Source: Cantharellus purpuraceus (lineage: Eukaryota; Basidiomycota; Agaricomycetes; Cantharellales; Hydnaceae). From it: DNA of 64,000 nt. The stretch lies in NCBI GenBank assembly GCA_025174535.1, contig JALBUN010000045.1, positions 2,728,001 through 2,792,000 of the forward strand. Reading direction: 5' to 3'. The first letter of the stretch is position 1, and every line of letters begins with the position of its first letter. A program made the position numbers and the translations under genes. Positions 45,140 to 62,216 of the stretch are shown here, piece after piece. A model generated the notes under the pieces. It was not told where the DNA came from. It did not search any database and saw nothing but the letters and a program-made list of their open reading frames with translations.

Positions 45140-47535
45140 CTATCCTGCGCTGGAAACAGAAAGTCGAGCTTGTGGAGGACCATTCCAGAGAATCTCTGTA
45201 CTGGACTCTTCTGATTCGAGTGTCTGACAAAAATAACCATTACCTTTGCAATTACAACGAGAAAGGTTGACTGACCTCGAGGAGCAGCCCGAGAACATTG
45301 TCTACCTCGGAAGGCGGGACACCTCCACACCCAGCTCCGATAAGTCTCCTGTACTCTGGCATACGACCACCCGTGCCAGCTTCAGCTTGCTGTTTGATTA
45401 ATGCATCAAAAATCTCCTTGCGTTTAATACGATGCTGCTCCATGTCCTGGCGAAGTTCGTCGCATGCTTTCGCAAGCTCTTCTGGATCGGTAGGAATTCC
45501 AGTGTGAAGGTCAACGAGGTCCTGAGCATCCTGATCCTTCGTCATCGCTGAGCTATCAAGTACGCCGCCCCGCTTCAAAAACTCTTGTTCACGAGTCTCC
45601 TCATCCCGTATCCACATAGCCCATCCAAGCTGATAACGACGCCCCATCTTGAACTTGAGGGTCTGTTCGAGTTCGCGAAGGCGCATTTTAGAATCATCCA
45701 ATCCTTGAGCCTGTCGCTTAAGGACTTCCACAGCTTTCTGGCTCTCAGCAATTTCGGCATCAATGTTATTCAGCAACGCGTGTGCCTGGCCAAGGTCACG
45801 TTCTTTCTCCTGCAATTCTGCGTCGAAAGATTGCGCCAGACTATCAAGCATGCTCGCCATATCGTCAATGCAGGTCGTGCTAGCGCGTTGAGCGACAACA
45901 GAATGATGTAGTGGCAGTTTCTCATATCCATATATTCCACCAGATGGCAAGGGGGCTCCGGAATGACCATTACCATGAACGCTAGCTTGTGCGTTTCGAT
46001 ATGACATCCCGCTGATGCGAGATGGAGGGACAGGGGAGCTCCTGAAGCGCTCGTCCTCCAGGATGTAATCCTCAGCTGATTTGCCTTCCTTGTTAGCAAT
46101 TTTGGGGTCAGCACCGTGGTCTATGAGCAGTTTGACGAGACGCTTGCTCCTGCAACGAGCGGCCAGGGTAAGGGCAGTTTCACCATCCTCTGCTTGGAAA
46201 TTAATAATGTCGGCGAGCTCGTTCGGAAATTCGGAAAGACGGTTCAGAATCGTTTCCATGTAATAGCGTGCAGCATGAGTCTTCCCCTTAGTCATAGCAA
46301 GATCGACTATATGGTGAAACACAGTTCGATTTGTGTGGTCGATGTTGAGAGTGGAGCGGTGGAGAAGTTCATATAGTTCTGGGAACTTGCGCACGTCGTA
46401 GTTGTTGCTAAACATAACTCCACGCATCAGAGGGGTCTGGCCAGCAGCATTCGTGCGAAAAATGTCAGCGCCAACTGTCAGCAGAAGCTTGATGATGCGT
46501 ATTCGCCCCATGGCGCAAGCCCAATGGAGGGAGGCATGTCCCTCTTCGTCAATGGACATATTGGGGTCAAAGTCGTTTGGGGGGGAGATGAGGAAGGCAG
46601 GTATTTGGGTGGATTCAGAGATAAAGTATTCGAGCATGGCATCAGCATAATCGACTTGGCTGGTGGCGGCTTCATCATCTGAAACATATGCAGGCTGTGC
46701 AGGCTGGCGATCAGTTGCGCGGTTTGAGGACCTATGCTTAGCATTGGCGGCAGTGCGTGCACGCGTGGCGCGTTGTGGCGGGGAGGGCGGCTGATCGGGC
46801 TCGTCGGCAGGATAAGCGGGAGTACTACGGATGGGAGATGGCGTTCTAGACGTGGCTGAAGCTGTAGCAGGAGAAGTAGTCATCGAACCGTCCTCAGAAC
46901 CGAGCGGTGTAGGACTCCTGGACTCTGTAGGTGTTTCGGCACCTCTTTTTGAAGACCGCAAGGACATGGAGCCACTGGGGCCATCCGTCATGTTGTCACG
47001 TCCACGCTTGGGACGAGAAGGGGCACTCAAGTGCTTAGGTGCAAGTGGAGGGCTTGTTGCAGTAGGCTGGAAGTCGATGAGAGGTCTCATGAGGTGGTCG
47101 ATGTTGTGCTGCTTAGCGAGTGCTATTCCCTTGTCAAGGGGAACCCAAGTACCTGACACAGAATCATTTCAATGACTGTGAGAAGTATGATGATAGAAGT
47201 AAGCTTACCTTGATACTTTCCGTAGCCACCCTGAACCTTCTCATGCTCGCCCTTTTGTACCTCTCTCTCCAATACGCGCGTTCGCTGTGGCTTGTCGAAC
47301 CCTGCAATCTTGAGAATTTGAGTCGCGTTGAGCCACGAATCTGCACGACGTCGCATGATGGCCACAGACTTGACCATCCTGGAACCGCGTTGTGAGAGAT
47401 TCGCGCGTATATACAGACAGAACAAACACACATTTCGTACACAGGCACGCCGCTGTACGTGGCCTTGAAGAGCGTATTAGCATCGGCTTGTACGACGCGC
47501 GCTCCCCTTACCTTGAAAACCTGTGGGTCAGGCAT
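45140..47535 (-). CDS. MBP1: APSES/KilA-N and ankyrin-repeat transcription factor (MBF/SBF DNA-binding subunit, Mbp1/Res-like)
   Basis: This is the DNA-binding subunit of the G1/S factor MBF, binding MCB (ACGCGT)-type sites. It starts at 47535 with [15 protein letters not shown]. The APSES domain [15 protein letters not shown] is spliced over 53 bp to [20 protein letters not shown], then [20 protein letters not shown] and [21 protein letters not shown] Ser/Pro/Arg-rich linker follows. Ankyrin repeats come next ([20 protein letters not shown] at about 46500-46560, and [20 protein letters not shown] near 46130-46190). A long coiled coil ([40 protein letters not shown]) precedes [20 protein letters not shown]. 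The terminal intron near 45200-45276 joins LLLE to [15 protein letters not shown], and the stop is at 45140. The start codon lies only 11 bp from the MRPL40 start on the opposite strand. Confidence 0.92.
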
Positions 47536-47546
47536 CTTTAGTGAGT
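47536..47546. promoter_or_regulatory. 11-bp spacer between divergent MBP1-like and MRPL40 start codons
   Basis: If both upstream ATGs are used, the leaders of each mRNA must overlap the coding region of the other gene. With the alternative MRPL40 start (47598) the spacing becomes 62 bp. Confidence 0.4.
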
Positions 47547-48882
47547 ATGAGCAGGTACGCCGCGTCCACGAGGGTCCACAACTGTCAATATATCCCAATG
47601 CGTTTTCGATTGCAAGTCCTCAGCAAGATTGAGGAATCTCCTTGGACTCGTAATTGGGACCATCTTCGTCCGGTACCAAAGCCAATACTGTCACGTCTCA
47701 GAACCCAAAAATTGCCTATACCGGTCCCAGTCAAGGACAGAATCAAGCAATGGAATATTGTACCAGGGGATCGTGTTTGTATACGAGGTGAGGAGGGAGG
47801 TAATACAAGAGAAGTCTTTGGGATCAACAAATATAGAAACCTTGTATATCTGAAAGGTCGCTATGTACGTTCCATTTCCATTTCCACCTCTTGTCTTTGT
47901 TACTGACTTTCATGCTGCACATATAAGCAACAAGAAAGTAGCAACAAGAAACCACCTACGCAACCGAAAGTGCCATATTCAAAATGCCAGCTCCATATAG
48001 GGGACCGTGAATTCCCCCCATCAACGGGCGAAACTAAGCCATCGGTCGTCCCGTCCGTATTTCTCCACGTTATTTCGACCAATACTGAAAGCGTTCCAGT
48101 GTTTTTGCGGTCCGCGTGGGCTGTACCTCCCCAAAATACGACATAAGCATGGGTCGCTTTGACTGGGAGCGCTATGCCGTGCAGACAACCCCTCGTGTTG
48201 CCAAACAGGGCGAGAGCATAAAGATTCCTATCCCATGGCCTAACCCTCCTACGCGTCCGACCCCCTCTAGTGAGTTGCAGGTTTCAGTATTGCTGGATAT
48301 ATAAGTCGACCATTTTTAACAGTTGAACCATGCGACACACCCGCCGATATAGCTAAAGAGATTACCTGGCGTCCCTCATATCTGTTTTACCCCCCATCCA
48401 ATAGATCCAAATCCAAGCTTCTCCAAGATGCTTATCTTCACTCCATTCGCCCACCCCCGGCTTCTGTGCCAGCTCTTGAATATAGCCAGGAGACGTTTCC
48501 AGCGATTGAATACGTACTCGGGAACGAACTATCAAATCCACACTCTGGGACAAATATGAAGCGCCGTTTTCATAGGCGTATGGAAGCTCGTGAGCTTGCT
48601 CACAAACGTTTCTTAGAGGCCGAGCTTGCCAACTTCGACGGTCGCAACCGCAAGGATGCACTAATCGAGGCAGAATGGAAATGGACGGAACTGCGTAGAA
48701 AGGAAGAGCATGCCAGGAAGCAAAAGCAGTGGGTACAAAGGGGTGCTGCTGCTCGTCTTCAGAGGCGACGACTCCGGAAAGAAAGGAAGGAACGCAAGGA
48801 GATGGAGAAAATGAGGGCACTTGTTCTGGATCCTGCTCCCAACCAGATTCTTCCCGGCAGTCAACCTCCAATTCTAGGATAG
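47547..48882 (+). CDS. MRPL40: Mitochondrial large-subunit ribosomal protein uL24m (Mrpl40)
   Basis: This is a component of the mitochondrial 54S subunit. The N terminus MSRYAASTRVHNCQYIPMRF is basic, suiting import. The KOW domain follows: KDRIKQWNIVPGDRVCIRGE, GNTREVFGINKYRNLVYLKG. The fungal extension has VFAVRVGCTSPKYDISMGRF, DWERYAVQTTPRVAKQGESI, KIPIPWPNPPTRPTPS, ITWRPSYLFYPPSNRSK and a Lys/Arg-rich helical tail (RRRLRKERKERKEMEKMRAL), with stop at 48882. Introns are near 47865-47922, 48000, 48043-48089 and 48271-48321. The exact joins of the middle ones are uncertain because some are only 35-50 bp. The last 60 or so codons lie in the segment duplicated beside SDA1. Confidence 0.85.
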
Positions 48883-49302
48883 ATTTGAGATGTGCTCGAC
48901 CTGCTTTGTTAAATTTTCTTATTTTACGCCAATTTGTGATACACCGTCCTGACTCGATTAAATAATGCACATTTACTCCAGCCAGGATAGACACCCAACA
49001 GCCAAGGCGGCTACAAATGGTGCAGTGGTAGCAGCAAGTTCCAAGGTGGGCTATGGGGACTCCACTGTCAAGGCTATGGGGCAAACGACGTGGTATACGT
49101 CGTCGAAGGAGAAGAGACACGAGTTTGTGGAGGTCTCTGATGGAGTCAACAGCTTCACAACCTCGAAGGGAGGTGTCTTTGCCAAGAGAGGCCCACATGC
49201 ATCATATGCTTTCCTCGACGAGTGCTGTATATCCCTGACAAGATATCACGGCGTCCGCGACTTGGACTTGGATCGCGTTATAAAGGTCACGTGAGTTACG
49301 TG
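48705..49302 (+). repeat. Copy 2 of the duplicated segment (MRPL40 3' end to RPC1 upstream)
   Basis: This is the partner of 32967-33370 in opposite orientation. It carries the intact MRPL40 C terminus, so it is probably the source or native copy. It holds 194 bp (48997-49190) absent from copy 1. The outer end, GTGAGTTACGTG near 49291-49302, is where similarity stops. Confidence 0.92.
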
Positions 49303-49438
49303 CTCTTCGTCTGTCGTGCAACGACATTAACAGTCTCCTCTTCCCTGTCTCTGTCGTTATCGACAGACTCATATCTCCCGTGTTTGTCGCGTATCACGTT
49401 GCAGCGCCCATTTGCCTTTTGCTGCGCGTGGGTATACC

Positions 49439-54933
<5,495 letters not shown>

Positions 54934-55102
54934 TCCAGGATTGATAGCTAGGGTGACTTGATTTATCTAATCAATGTACACGTCTCCGAGGGGGTACACA
55001 CCTTAAATTCCTATACAGTGTACAACTTTCCAACGCAATGTGTATTTGAAACTTATGTACTTAGAGCAACTATTTCAATGAAGCACCACCGCTCTGCCAG
55101 TT

Positions 55103-55520
55103 CTAGTTCAATCCACCGAGCTAAGACGGCAATACGCATTAAAAGGAGAACTGACCAGCACTGCTTGTACTTCCACCTCATCGATTGTACGCGATGGTTC
55201 CCAAAAACGGCTTGGGGCATCCCAGAATTCGTTGTAGGAAGTAGAACCAGCCGATACTTTGGTTGTTAGCTTCGTCTCGGAATGAGACAAAGTGGGGTCT
55301 GAGTGGCGGCCGTTCTTGAGAATGTCATTGAAGCGAGAGACAATGTCTGGTGGTGCAGCTGGATGAGGATGGGGCAGTTGCGGCTCTGTGAAAATCGACA
55401 GCGTTGATATTGGTGACGGGAACAGAATAGAACGATCTCACTTGTAGGTACTCGCCTCCCTAGAAAGCGGATAAGAGGCTTGTGAACGTGTGCGTCAAGC
55501 AGCCTGAATGTGGACCACAT
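55103..55520 (-). CDS. KGD4: 2-oxoglutarate dehydrogenase complex adaptor Kgd4 / mitochondrial Ymr31 (MRPS36)
   Basis: This small mitochondrial protein tethers E3 to the 2-oxoglutarate dehydrogenase complex; it was once classed as a small-subunit ribosomal protein. Start MWSTFRLLDAHVHKPLIRFL at 55520 is followed, after an intron of about 57 bp, by PQLPHPHPAAPPDIVSRFND. The family C-terminal block FWDAPSRFWEPS and the acidic VEVQAVL end it. The last intron (about 35 bp) gives a LLGGLN-type end and a stop at 55103. If unspliced, the frame ends at 55108 with a different tail. The predicted protein is about 110 aa, and it converges with RPC1 170 bp away. The short last intron is the weakest point. 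Confidence 0.75.
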
Positions 55521-55860
55521 TTACCGTTCGTTCCAAGCCGTCTTTCTGGGCCGAAGTTCGCACGATTAGCGCTGAGTACGGACACGATTATATAAGTCCT
55601 TCGACGCCGCGCCAGAGTGGTCACTGAAAGTAACTCCTGCATCAAATTTTGGGTGGTGGAGGTACTACGGTCGTTATCCATCGGTAGGGTGGGACACAGG
55701 AGTCGCAACTTCTAGGTTGATTTGCATATACGAAACTGAGTGGATCACTGAGAAGGTGTATAGTATACTTAGCCATCTGCAGCTAACAATTCTTCCACAC
55801 GAATTTCGGATTTCTTTGCTTTACACATCCAAGCTATAAGAAGGATTTTCGACCGACCAA
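55521..55860. other. Divergent intergenic region KGD4 / lipase
   Basis: This is 340 bp between start codons on opposite strands. Minus-strand open frames in this stretch have no family features. Confidence 0.4.
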
Positions 55861-58800
55861 ATGTCGCATCGACGCCCTGGGATCATCATTGACATCCCAT
55901 TTAATCGATAATCCAACGGAGCTCAATTTCCCTATAGATTTTAGCCGGGCGATTTACTATGTTGATTTTCACGTGGTAATGTTTGTGACTGTCACCCTGT
56001 CACGTTTCAATGGGAGGCGCAAGCCGTCGACTTCTCTCTCGCTTTCCGCCATGCCATCTGGATGGTCAGGCTTGGCTTATACACTCATGTTGACAGCATC
56101 TGGTCTGACAAGGTTTGCATTTGGAGTTGCCAAAGCTTCCACGAAACTTGGCGTCAGCAGTTCAGTTACTCACATGTGGTCATGTAACTTAATTCAGTGT
56201 GCAGTTTTCCATCGCCCGGGGCATAGCTAGCATTACTCCAATACCCTTACTGACGACTTCTCTAAATCACCTTGAAAGCCTGAGCCTTCTCCCCATACTT
56301 CTTGGCGAATCTATAGCGTCGACATCGCTGACCGCAGCATCAAGTTCGTTGGATGCCATTACCAGTCTTACGGATGCAAATGACGAGGCCTCGTTTTCCC
56401 TGGCATCTTTCGTCACTCTTGTTCGTAACGAATGGGCAGAACATGGGCCGACTGGACGGAGTATTACAGAAGTTGCTCGAGCTGTGGCCGCGTGGGCAGC
56501 CATACAAGGCTTTACCAAGCAATGGAGTGAAGAACGGTGGCTCAAAAACACTGTGGAACTCACACCCAATGATTTTATACCTCCGGATAAATCTAACAAG
56601 AATACACAGTCTGTCCCATCAGGTCGTCGACGTACCATTAGCAGAGTGAGCGTGACGGACGACGTAATTATACCCGGACAACTCAGTCAAGTCGTATCAG
56701 CTGATATCGGAGAGAAAGAGACTCCAGTAGACGTAAAGCCATCGGTATCTACTGCTTTCACTGGCATGCGGTCCCCAACCATTTTGCCCCGATTAGACTC
56801 GCTGGTGCCATGGCGCTCCAACTATGAGACTTGGAGGAATCTTCGACGACTTTCAAAGATGGTTCTTGCGGGTTACGGAGGAGCAGGGCTTCTTTTCTTC
56901 GGAACACCTTTGCGACCAGACGAACCCAATCCCCAGCCTTTGCAGACGTCTACACATGAAACTCCCTCCTCCATAGCCTCTTCCCGTACAGATAGTCAAG
57001 TCAAAGACATGGAAGAGGTCATCCTTATTCATGTCGTCGAAGATGCCGAAGCTGAATCCATGTCCCCTCCCATGCGGAACGTCCCCGTCTCGGATATATC
57101 CCTTGGATTAGCTCCAAGTGGTACATCCCGCCCGCGAACTGGTGTTATCAACCCTACTCAAGCACCCAGCCCTGCTGCTCCTTCATCTTCGTATTCCTGG
57201 TGGAACGTTTTGCTGGGAAAGCATGATCGCGAGATTTTTGAAGGCTTTGCATTCACACCTGTGGATGACTCGGACAGAGACATATATCGCTCCCCTCTCA
57301 ATCCTTCCTCAGAAGCGTCTTCTCCTACTCGTAGTCGTTTCCATTCTCTCGCTTCATCGCAAGGAAGTGCGCTTCTGAAGGGCCTGTCGAATGCAATGTC
57401 TGAAGGGTCGCACAAGAAGGATGACCCAGAACCTCCTACAGCCATAATTGGTGATATGCGACATATCCCTCGGTTTTGGGTTCTCACCGATCATGGCAGG
57501 CGACAGGTGGTTCTCGTCGTCCGAGGTCAGTTGGAGATCATGCTCATGGAATTGTTTTCTACTAGCTTTGAAAGAAAGAAAACTGACGTCCCATATCAGG
57601 GACCATGTCTTTCAATGAGCTAGCAGCGGTACGCTATTTTGATCATTTGATTGTTTCCGATACCGACATTGTAGTTTTCTGGTTCAGGATCTTACCTGTG
57701 AGCCGGAAAGTTTTCAGCCTGCAACTGCATCTTCGCCAGCATTCTTCAAGCCAGTAGATGGTTTTCACCTTTCACGGACTGGTTCCACAGAAATCCATCA
57801 TTTACCACGGACAAGTAACGATACCTCTGCTGTTCCATTCACTGTAGAAAGATATCCCAGTACTAACCCGTCCGCTGTGAGATCTTTTGACTGCGTCTAA
57901 ATGCTCCAAGTCTCACCACTTCATTGCAAGACGGCGAAGAGCAATGTTCCTAGCGAGGGTGGGATTCATAATGGAATACCATGGCATGTCCCATCAGCTG
58001 CTGAGGACGATGACAACGCAACAACTTATCAAGTCCATGGTGGAATGCTTCGTTTAGCACGTGCCATGGGTTCCAAAGGGAAACCCGTGCACGAGGCTGT
58101 TTCTGCTGCTCTATCGCGGAATCGAGGCTACGGTCAGTCCTGGAAATGCAAACGATATATGGCCTAGACGCTGATGATTTTCAGAGCTGGTCCTGTGTGG
58201 ACACTCTCTTGGGGCTGGAGTTGCGTCTTTGCTCGCTTTGGTAGGTACATTTTTGTGATCGGGTCATATGGTAGACGGCTGATATGCTCGGTGTAGATGT
58301 GGGCAGATCCTACAACCTGTCGCACTGTGCCTTCAAGTGGTTTACCATCGAATCGCCGTGTCTCTGTATACTGCTTTGCTCCACCGTTCGTAGCTCCTGC
58401 TCTCGATTGTTGCGTTCCCTGAAGTCTCTTCGATAGTTGTATAACCTCACCTTCACTGTCCCGTCTCTGCAAGAATTTGATCACGTCTATTGTATATTCT
58501 TTCGATGTAGTGTCACGACTCTCCTTGGGTTCGATTCGTGATCTCAACAAGGCAGCCTTTTGGCTCTGCGAAGGTCAGGGCGAGGAGAGTACTGTGAGTT
58601 TATTGAGCCGAGCCCTCAAGGGCAAGTTGGGCTTTGGTGGCACAGCTGAAGACACTGAAGACGAGAAGAAATGGGTGAGTTTTGTGTGTTCTGACTCTGA
58701 CTGGTGGCCTGATGGCAGATGGCAGTTCATCGCGGTGCGCAAGACGCTAGAGGCTAATATGTATTTTGCACATCTCTTTCCTCCCGGTAGAGTGTGGTGG

Positions 58801-59034
58801 GCGGTGCGAAACGAGTCACTCCACCCTTCTCATCAGACCAGTGAGGCAATTGGCACGGGGCTCCGCCTGTACGAAGTACGGCAAGTGGAAGAAGTTTTCC
58901 GACAGATTGAGTTTAAAGGAGATATGCTCAGGTGAATTTCAGAGATAAGAGGATGCTTTTCGACGATTGACTACCTTTCTAGTTCACATCTGCCGCACCA
59001 ATATGATCGCATGCTGACCGAGCTTGAATTTTGA
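55861..59034 (+). CDS. Class 3 (diacylglycerol-lipase-type) alpha/beta-hydrolase
   Basis: This membrane-associated fungal lipase is related to sn1-specific diacylglycerol lipases. Hydrophobic N-terminal segments (AYTLMLTASGLTRFAFGV, SIARGIASITPIPLLTTSLN) precede a long Ser/Thr-rich region. The catalytic part has MRHIPRFWVLTDHGRRQVVL, VVRGTMSFNELAADLTCEP, YQVHGGMLRLARAMGSKG and the nucleophile elbow LVLCGHSLGAGVASLLAL near 58200. CFAPPCVVAPALD (acid region) and FVYSFDVVSRLSLGSIRDLN follow. The C terminus is NESLHPSHQT then SSHLPHQYDRMLTELEF, with stop at 59034. Several introns are needed between 57580 and 58985. The N-terminal exon (ATG 55861, MSHRRPGIIIDIPF) could not be joined cleanly, so the start is uncertain. 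Substrate is inferred. Confidence 0.82.
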
Positions 59035-59158
59035 TCCCGTTCACGATACCATTCTTGGTTGGATACATCAGTGTATGGATAGCCATCATGTAGCCAGAAA
59101 CTTCTTGATACAGTCACTACTGTCTAGACATGAGCGATAGGATACTTGTGCGAAGGGG

Positions 59159-59636
59159 TCACTCTCCGGTCTCATCCCGGGGACGGTAAGTCATTCCACG
59201 GGCTTTGATGTCGTCGTCAATTTCTTCTGGTATCCGTCCAACGACTCGTGCAGCATACATTCCCCGGACATACTTTGCTGCATAATCATGGTAGGTTCTA
59301 GTGGGGGTCAATGAGCAGCAAGCCACGCACAAGTCCGTTGCCACCGCGCCACCCAGCTTGCCTCTGGATCGATGACGGAAATAGCTCCTTCAAACTGTGC
59401 CGACGTACAGCTTAATATTCGGTCTTGGTTCATTTTTAACTTGGAGGCATTGTAAGTATAGAGCGGGTACTGGCGGGGTGGCGGTGGGGACTAGCTACCT
59501 GCAGGATCTCCTCGCAGTTGGGACAGCCCACTTTTTTGAAGTCGCCAGGGGTCTGTATGATGGAACAGAGGAGACAGGCGCGAAGATGACGGCTTCGTGC
59601 ATGGGTGGGAATGGCGGCTTCGCCTTGCACAGACAT
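59159..59636 (-). CDS. SPT4: Transcription elongation factor Spt4 (DSIF small subunit)
   Basis: Spt4 forms DSIF with Spt5 and supports RNA polymerase processivity. It starts at 59636 with MSVQGEAAIPTHARSRHL. The zinc finger RACLLCSIIQTPGDFKKVGC then PNCEEILQ supplies four Cys (CxxC...CxxC). After an intron comes SAQFEGAISVIDPEASWVAR. A further intron is spliced into SKYVRGMYAARVVGRIPEEI, ending DDDIKARGMTYRPRD, with stop at 59159. Length near 125 aa fits the family. The gene is divergent from the steryl-esterase-type gene and convergent with the lipase. Confidence 0.94.
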
Positions 59637-59737
59637 ATGAGTAGAGACGGGGTCAACGTTGTTTGAAAGACCGCCTTTTTGACTTGTAGTGGAACGATTC
59701 TGTTGGATGTAGGTTGCGGTTGCCCAAGACCATCACC
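59637..59737. promoter_or_regulatory. Shared divergent promoter region SPT4 / acid lipase
   Basis: These 101 bp lie between start codons. No core motif was recognised. Confidence 0.4.
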
Positions 59738-61820
59738 ATGTCCCAGAAGCGGACGTCGGTTGGATCCCCATTTTTATCTGTGTCGTCTGGCGTGGGTGCT
59801 ACGACGACCTTGACTGTTCGACCGTCGCCCGTCTCTTCAGGGACGCTAGCGTCATATGGCTCAACAGACACTCTACGTGCTGCCTCCTCCGCCAATGCCA
59901 TCTCAGTAGCTGTTGACCGACCCACCACCCCGCAAGTATCTGCTCATGGCTATACCTCCATTCCCACTCGCGGCCGGCCCGTGTCGTTTATCTCCCCCCT
60001 TCACGTCCCCAGCAAGTTCCAGCCTTCCTACCGTGCAAAGCTCGATCTTTATATCGGCCAATTCGTCTCCTTTTTCGTCTCGTCCTTCTTTTTGTCTTTG
60101 GTCGTCGCGTGGGCATGCCTCGCGCGTCTTTGTCTCGAGTTGCCTCGGTGGCTAAGACCCATCAAGCCCGCGACCTTCCCTTGGGATCAACCAGAGCACT
60201 TCAAGACTGAAAAAGTTGTCCAGGATGTCCAGACTTATGCAGAATCTGTGGGCCTTGAGATTCTCGACGAGCAAGTAGAGACAGCGGACGGATATTATTT
60301 GAGGTGCGCCATTAAACTGCTTACGGGTGAACAGCAGATGAACAAGCTGGACAGGGTGCATCGGGTGGTTAATCCGCGCCACAAGCAGTCAGCAGATGGC
60401 AGAGGCATGTCTGTCTCCTACGGTTTCGCAGTTGATATTGAGCTGTTACTTCTTCAGGCGGTTTTCCCGTGTTGATTTTGCATGGTAGGACCAGTGTTTG
60501 CTATGTGCTGCCTTCTTCTGCTGACTGCAACTTTAGGTCTTTTCCAAAGTTCGGGCTCCTTTGTCACGTCTGAAGAACGTTCACTTGCTTTCTGGCTCTC
60601 AGATCACGGGTTTGTGTGCCAATTCATTACCTTCTGTTCTTTTCCTGATTGCTCGTAGTGGATATCAAGTGTTCCTGGGCAATAATCGAGGTGTATTCAA
60701 AATGGGACACAAGAGCCTTTCACGGTCAGATCCTCGTTTTTGGGACTGGACTATTCGTGAACTTGCCATGCATGATCTCCCTGCCCTTGTTGACTATGTG
60801 AGAGATGCGACTGGATATGACAAGGTGTGTTGCCACTGGTTTTAGTTAGTATGGTAAATACCAACCTTCTTCAACATAGATTGCCTTCATCGGTCACTCA
60901 CAGGGTAATGGCCTCGCGTTTATTTCCCTATCCGAGGGACTTTGTCCTGAACTAGGCGAGAAGCTCTCGTGTTTCATTGCTCTGGCACCTGCTGTTTTTG
61001 CCGGCCCCCTCACTCGAGGATTCCCGTTCACTCTTTTGGACAAGATGGATTGGACCACCTGGAAGCGCGTTTTCGGTGCGCGGGTCGTCGTTGGTTTTTG
61101 TGCGCACTGAGCATGTACATCCTGTAGGAGTGCTGGACTTTATACCCCTCATGCAATGGTCATATGACCATGTGCCTCCCAAAATTTTCGCTGCGATGGG
61201 ATACACGATGTTTGCGTTCCTTTTTCAGTGGACAGACGCAAATTGGCTCAAGCGGCGCAAGACAAAGATGTTCCGTTTCACGCCGACGCCTGTCAGGTGT
61301 GTTATGATCTACCCCCTCCACTTGTATTTCAGCGGCAGGTCTAATCCTTACAATGACAACAGCTCTGCAAGCATTTTCTGGTGGTGTGGTAAGGGCGGAT
61401 TTGCGGACCGCCAGTGCACCATGGACGTGACACTCCCGCAATGGTTCGACGCGCGTTTCCCGCCCTTGTCTATCTTCTATGGCGGACGCGATTTTCTTGT
61501 CCTTGTGGAGCCTCTATTGGAGCGGATACGAAAGCAGGAGGCGCATGTTAATTTAATTCGAGTGGAGAAAATTGACGCATCAGAGGTGGGCTGGTGTTTC
61601 CTGTTCGGGCGGTGGTTTATCATGGATTGTTGATGTTTTTCTTTCTGTCACAGCATTGCGATTTTTATTGGGCAGCGGATGCAGTTGAGTGGTGCTTTGA
61701 GGCAATCATGGGTTTGTGGCTCACAAACATGTGTTGGTGTTGGCTAACCTGGCGTGCGATGCAGAGGATATAGAGAAAACACGACCACTACACTACGAAG
61801 ATGGACCCCTTCTATACTAG
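59738..61820 (+). CDS. Acid-lipase / steryl-ester hydrolase-type (Tgl1/Yeh-like) alpha/beta-hydrolase
   Basis: This is a membrane-anchored ester hydrolase of the AB-hydrolase-associated lipase family, which in yeast mobilises steryl esters at lipid droplets or the plasma membrane. The first ATG at 59738 gives MSQKRTSVGSPFLSVSSG. A Ser/Thr-rich head precedes a hydrophobic span (FVSFFVSSFFLSLVVAWACL). Then come VQTYAESVGLEILDEQVETA, FPVLILHGLFQSSGSF, GYQVFLGNNRGVFKMGHK, FWDWTIRELAMHDLPALVDY and the nucleophile elbow AFIGHSQGNGLAF (near 60890). PLSIFYGGRDFLVL carries the acid, and EHCDFYWAADAVEWC the catalytic His. A DIEKTRPLHYEDGPLLY tail ends at 61820. Six or more short introns are needed. Confidence 0.9.
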
Positions 61821-62216
61821 AGATCCGCGAGCGAAGAGGATGGTCAGCTTTCTTGCTGCCTGTATTTGACTGCCATTGATTGCTTCTACTTAGATACCTG
61901 TCGCTGGACACGACCTAGAGAGCTTCGACTCTGCACATGACGTTTACAGTAGTAATGATGATCCTTCTTGCACCGGATTGACTTATGCTCCAACGCCATG
62001 GTATCCTCACCTTATATACGTACATTATAATAGCACACCATGGACTTCTTTTCTTCTGCACGCAGTATGAAGACGTTAAAGAACGTGTTTTGCATTCGTC
62101 AAGACGAATACATACAGGTATCCGTACTACGGAACCCTTCCCATCAAGGTTGTCATTCACAGCTCGTGATGACACTCGGCCATTGGACATCAACCAACAA
62201 CAATATCTATACGACT
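61821..62216. other. Convergent 3' intergenic region
   Basis: About 395 bp between two converging stops. No coding or repeat signal is supported. Confidence 0.4.

Noticed and set aside
48362..49198. 278-codon minus frame opposite MRPL40 and the RPC1 upstream region
   Set aside because: It is antisense to the supported MRPL40 exon and has no recognisable domain.
48965..49294. 109-codon plus frame in the RPC1 upstream region
   Set aside because: It spans the indel and both duplicated flanks, has no family features, and is not preserved in copy 1.
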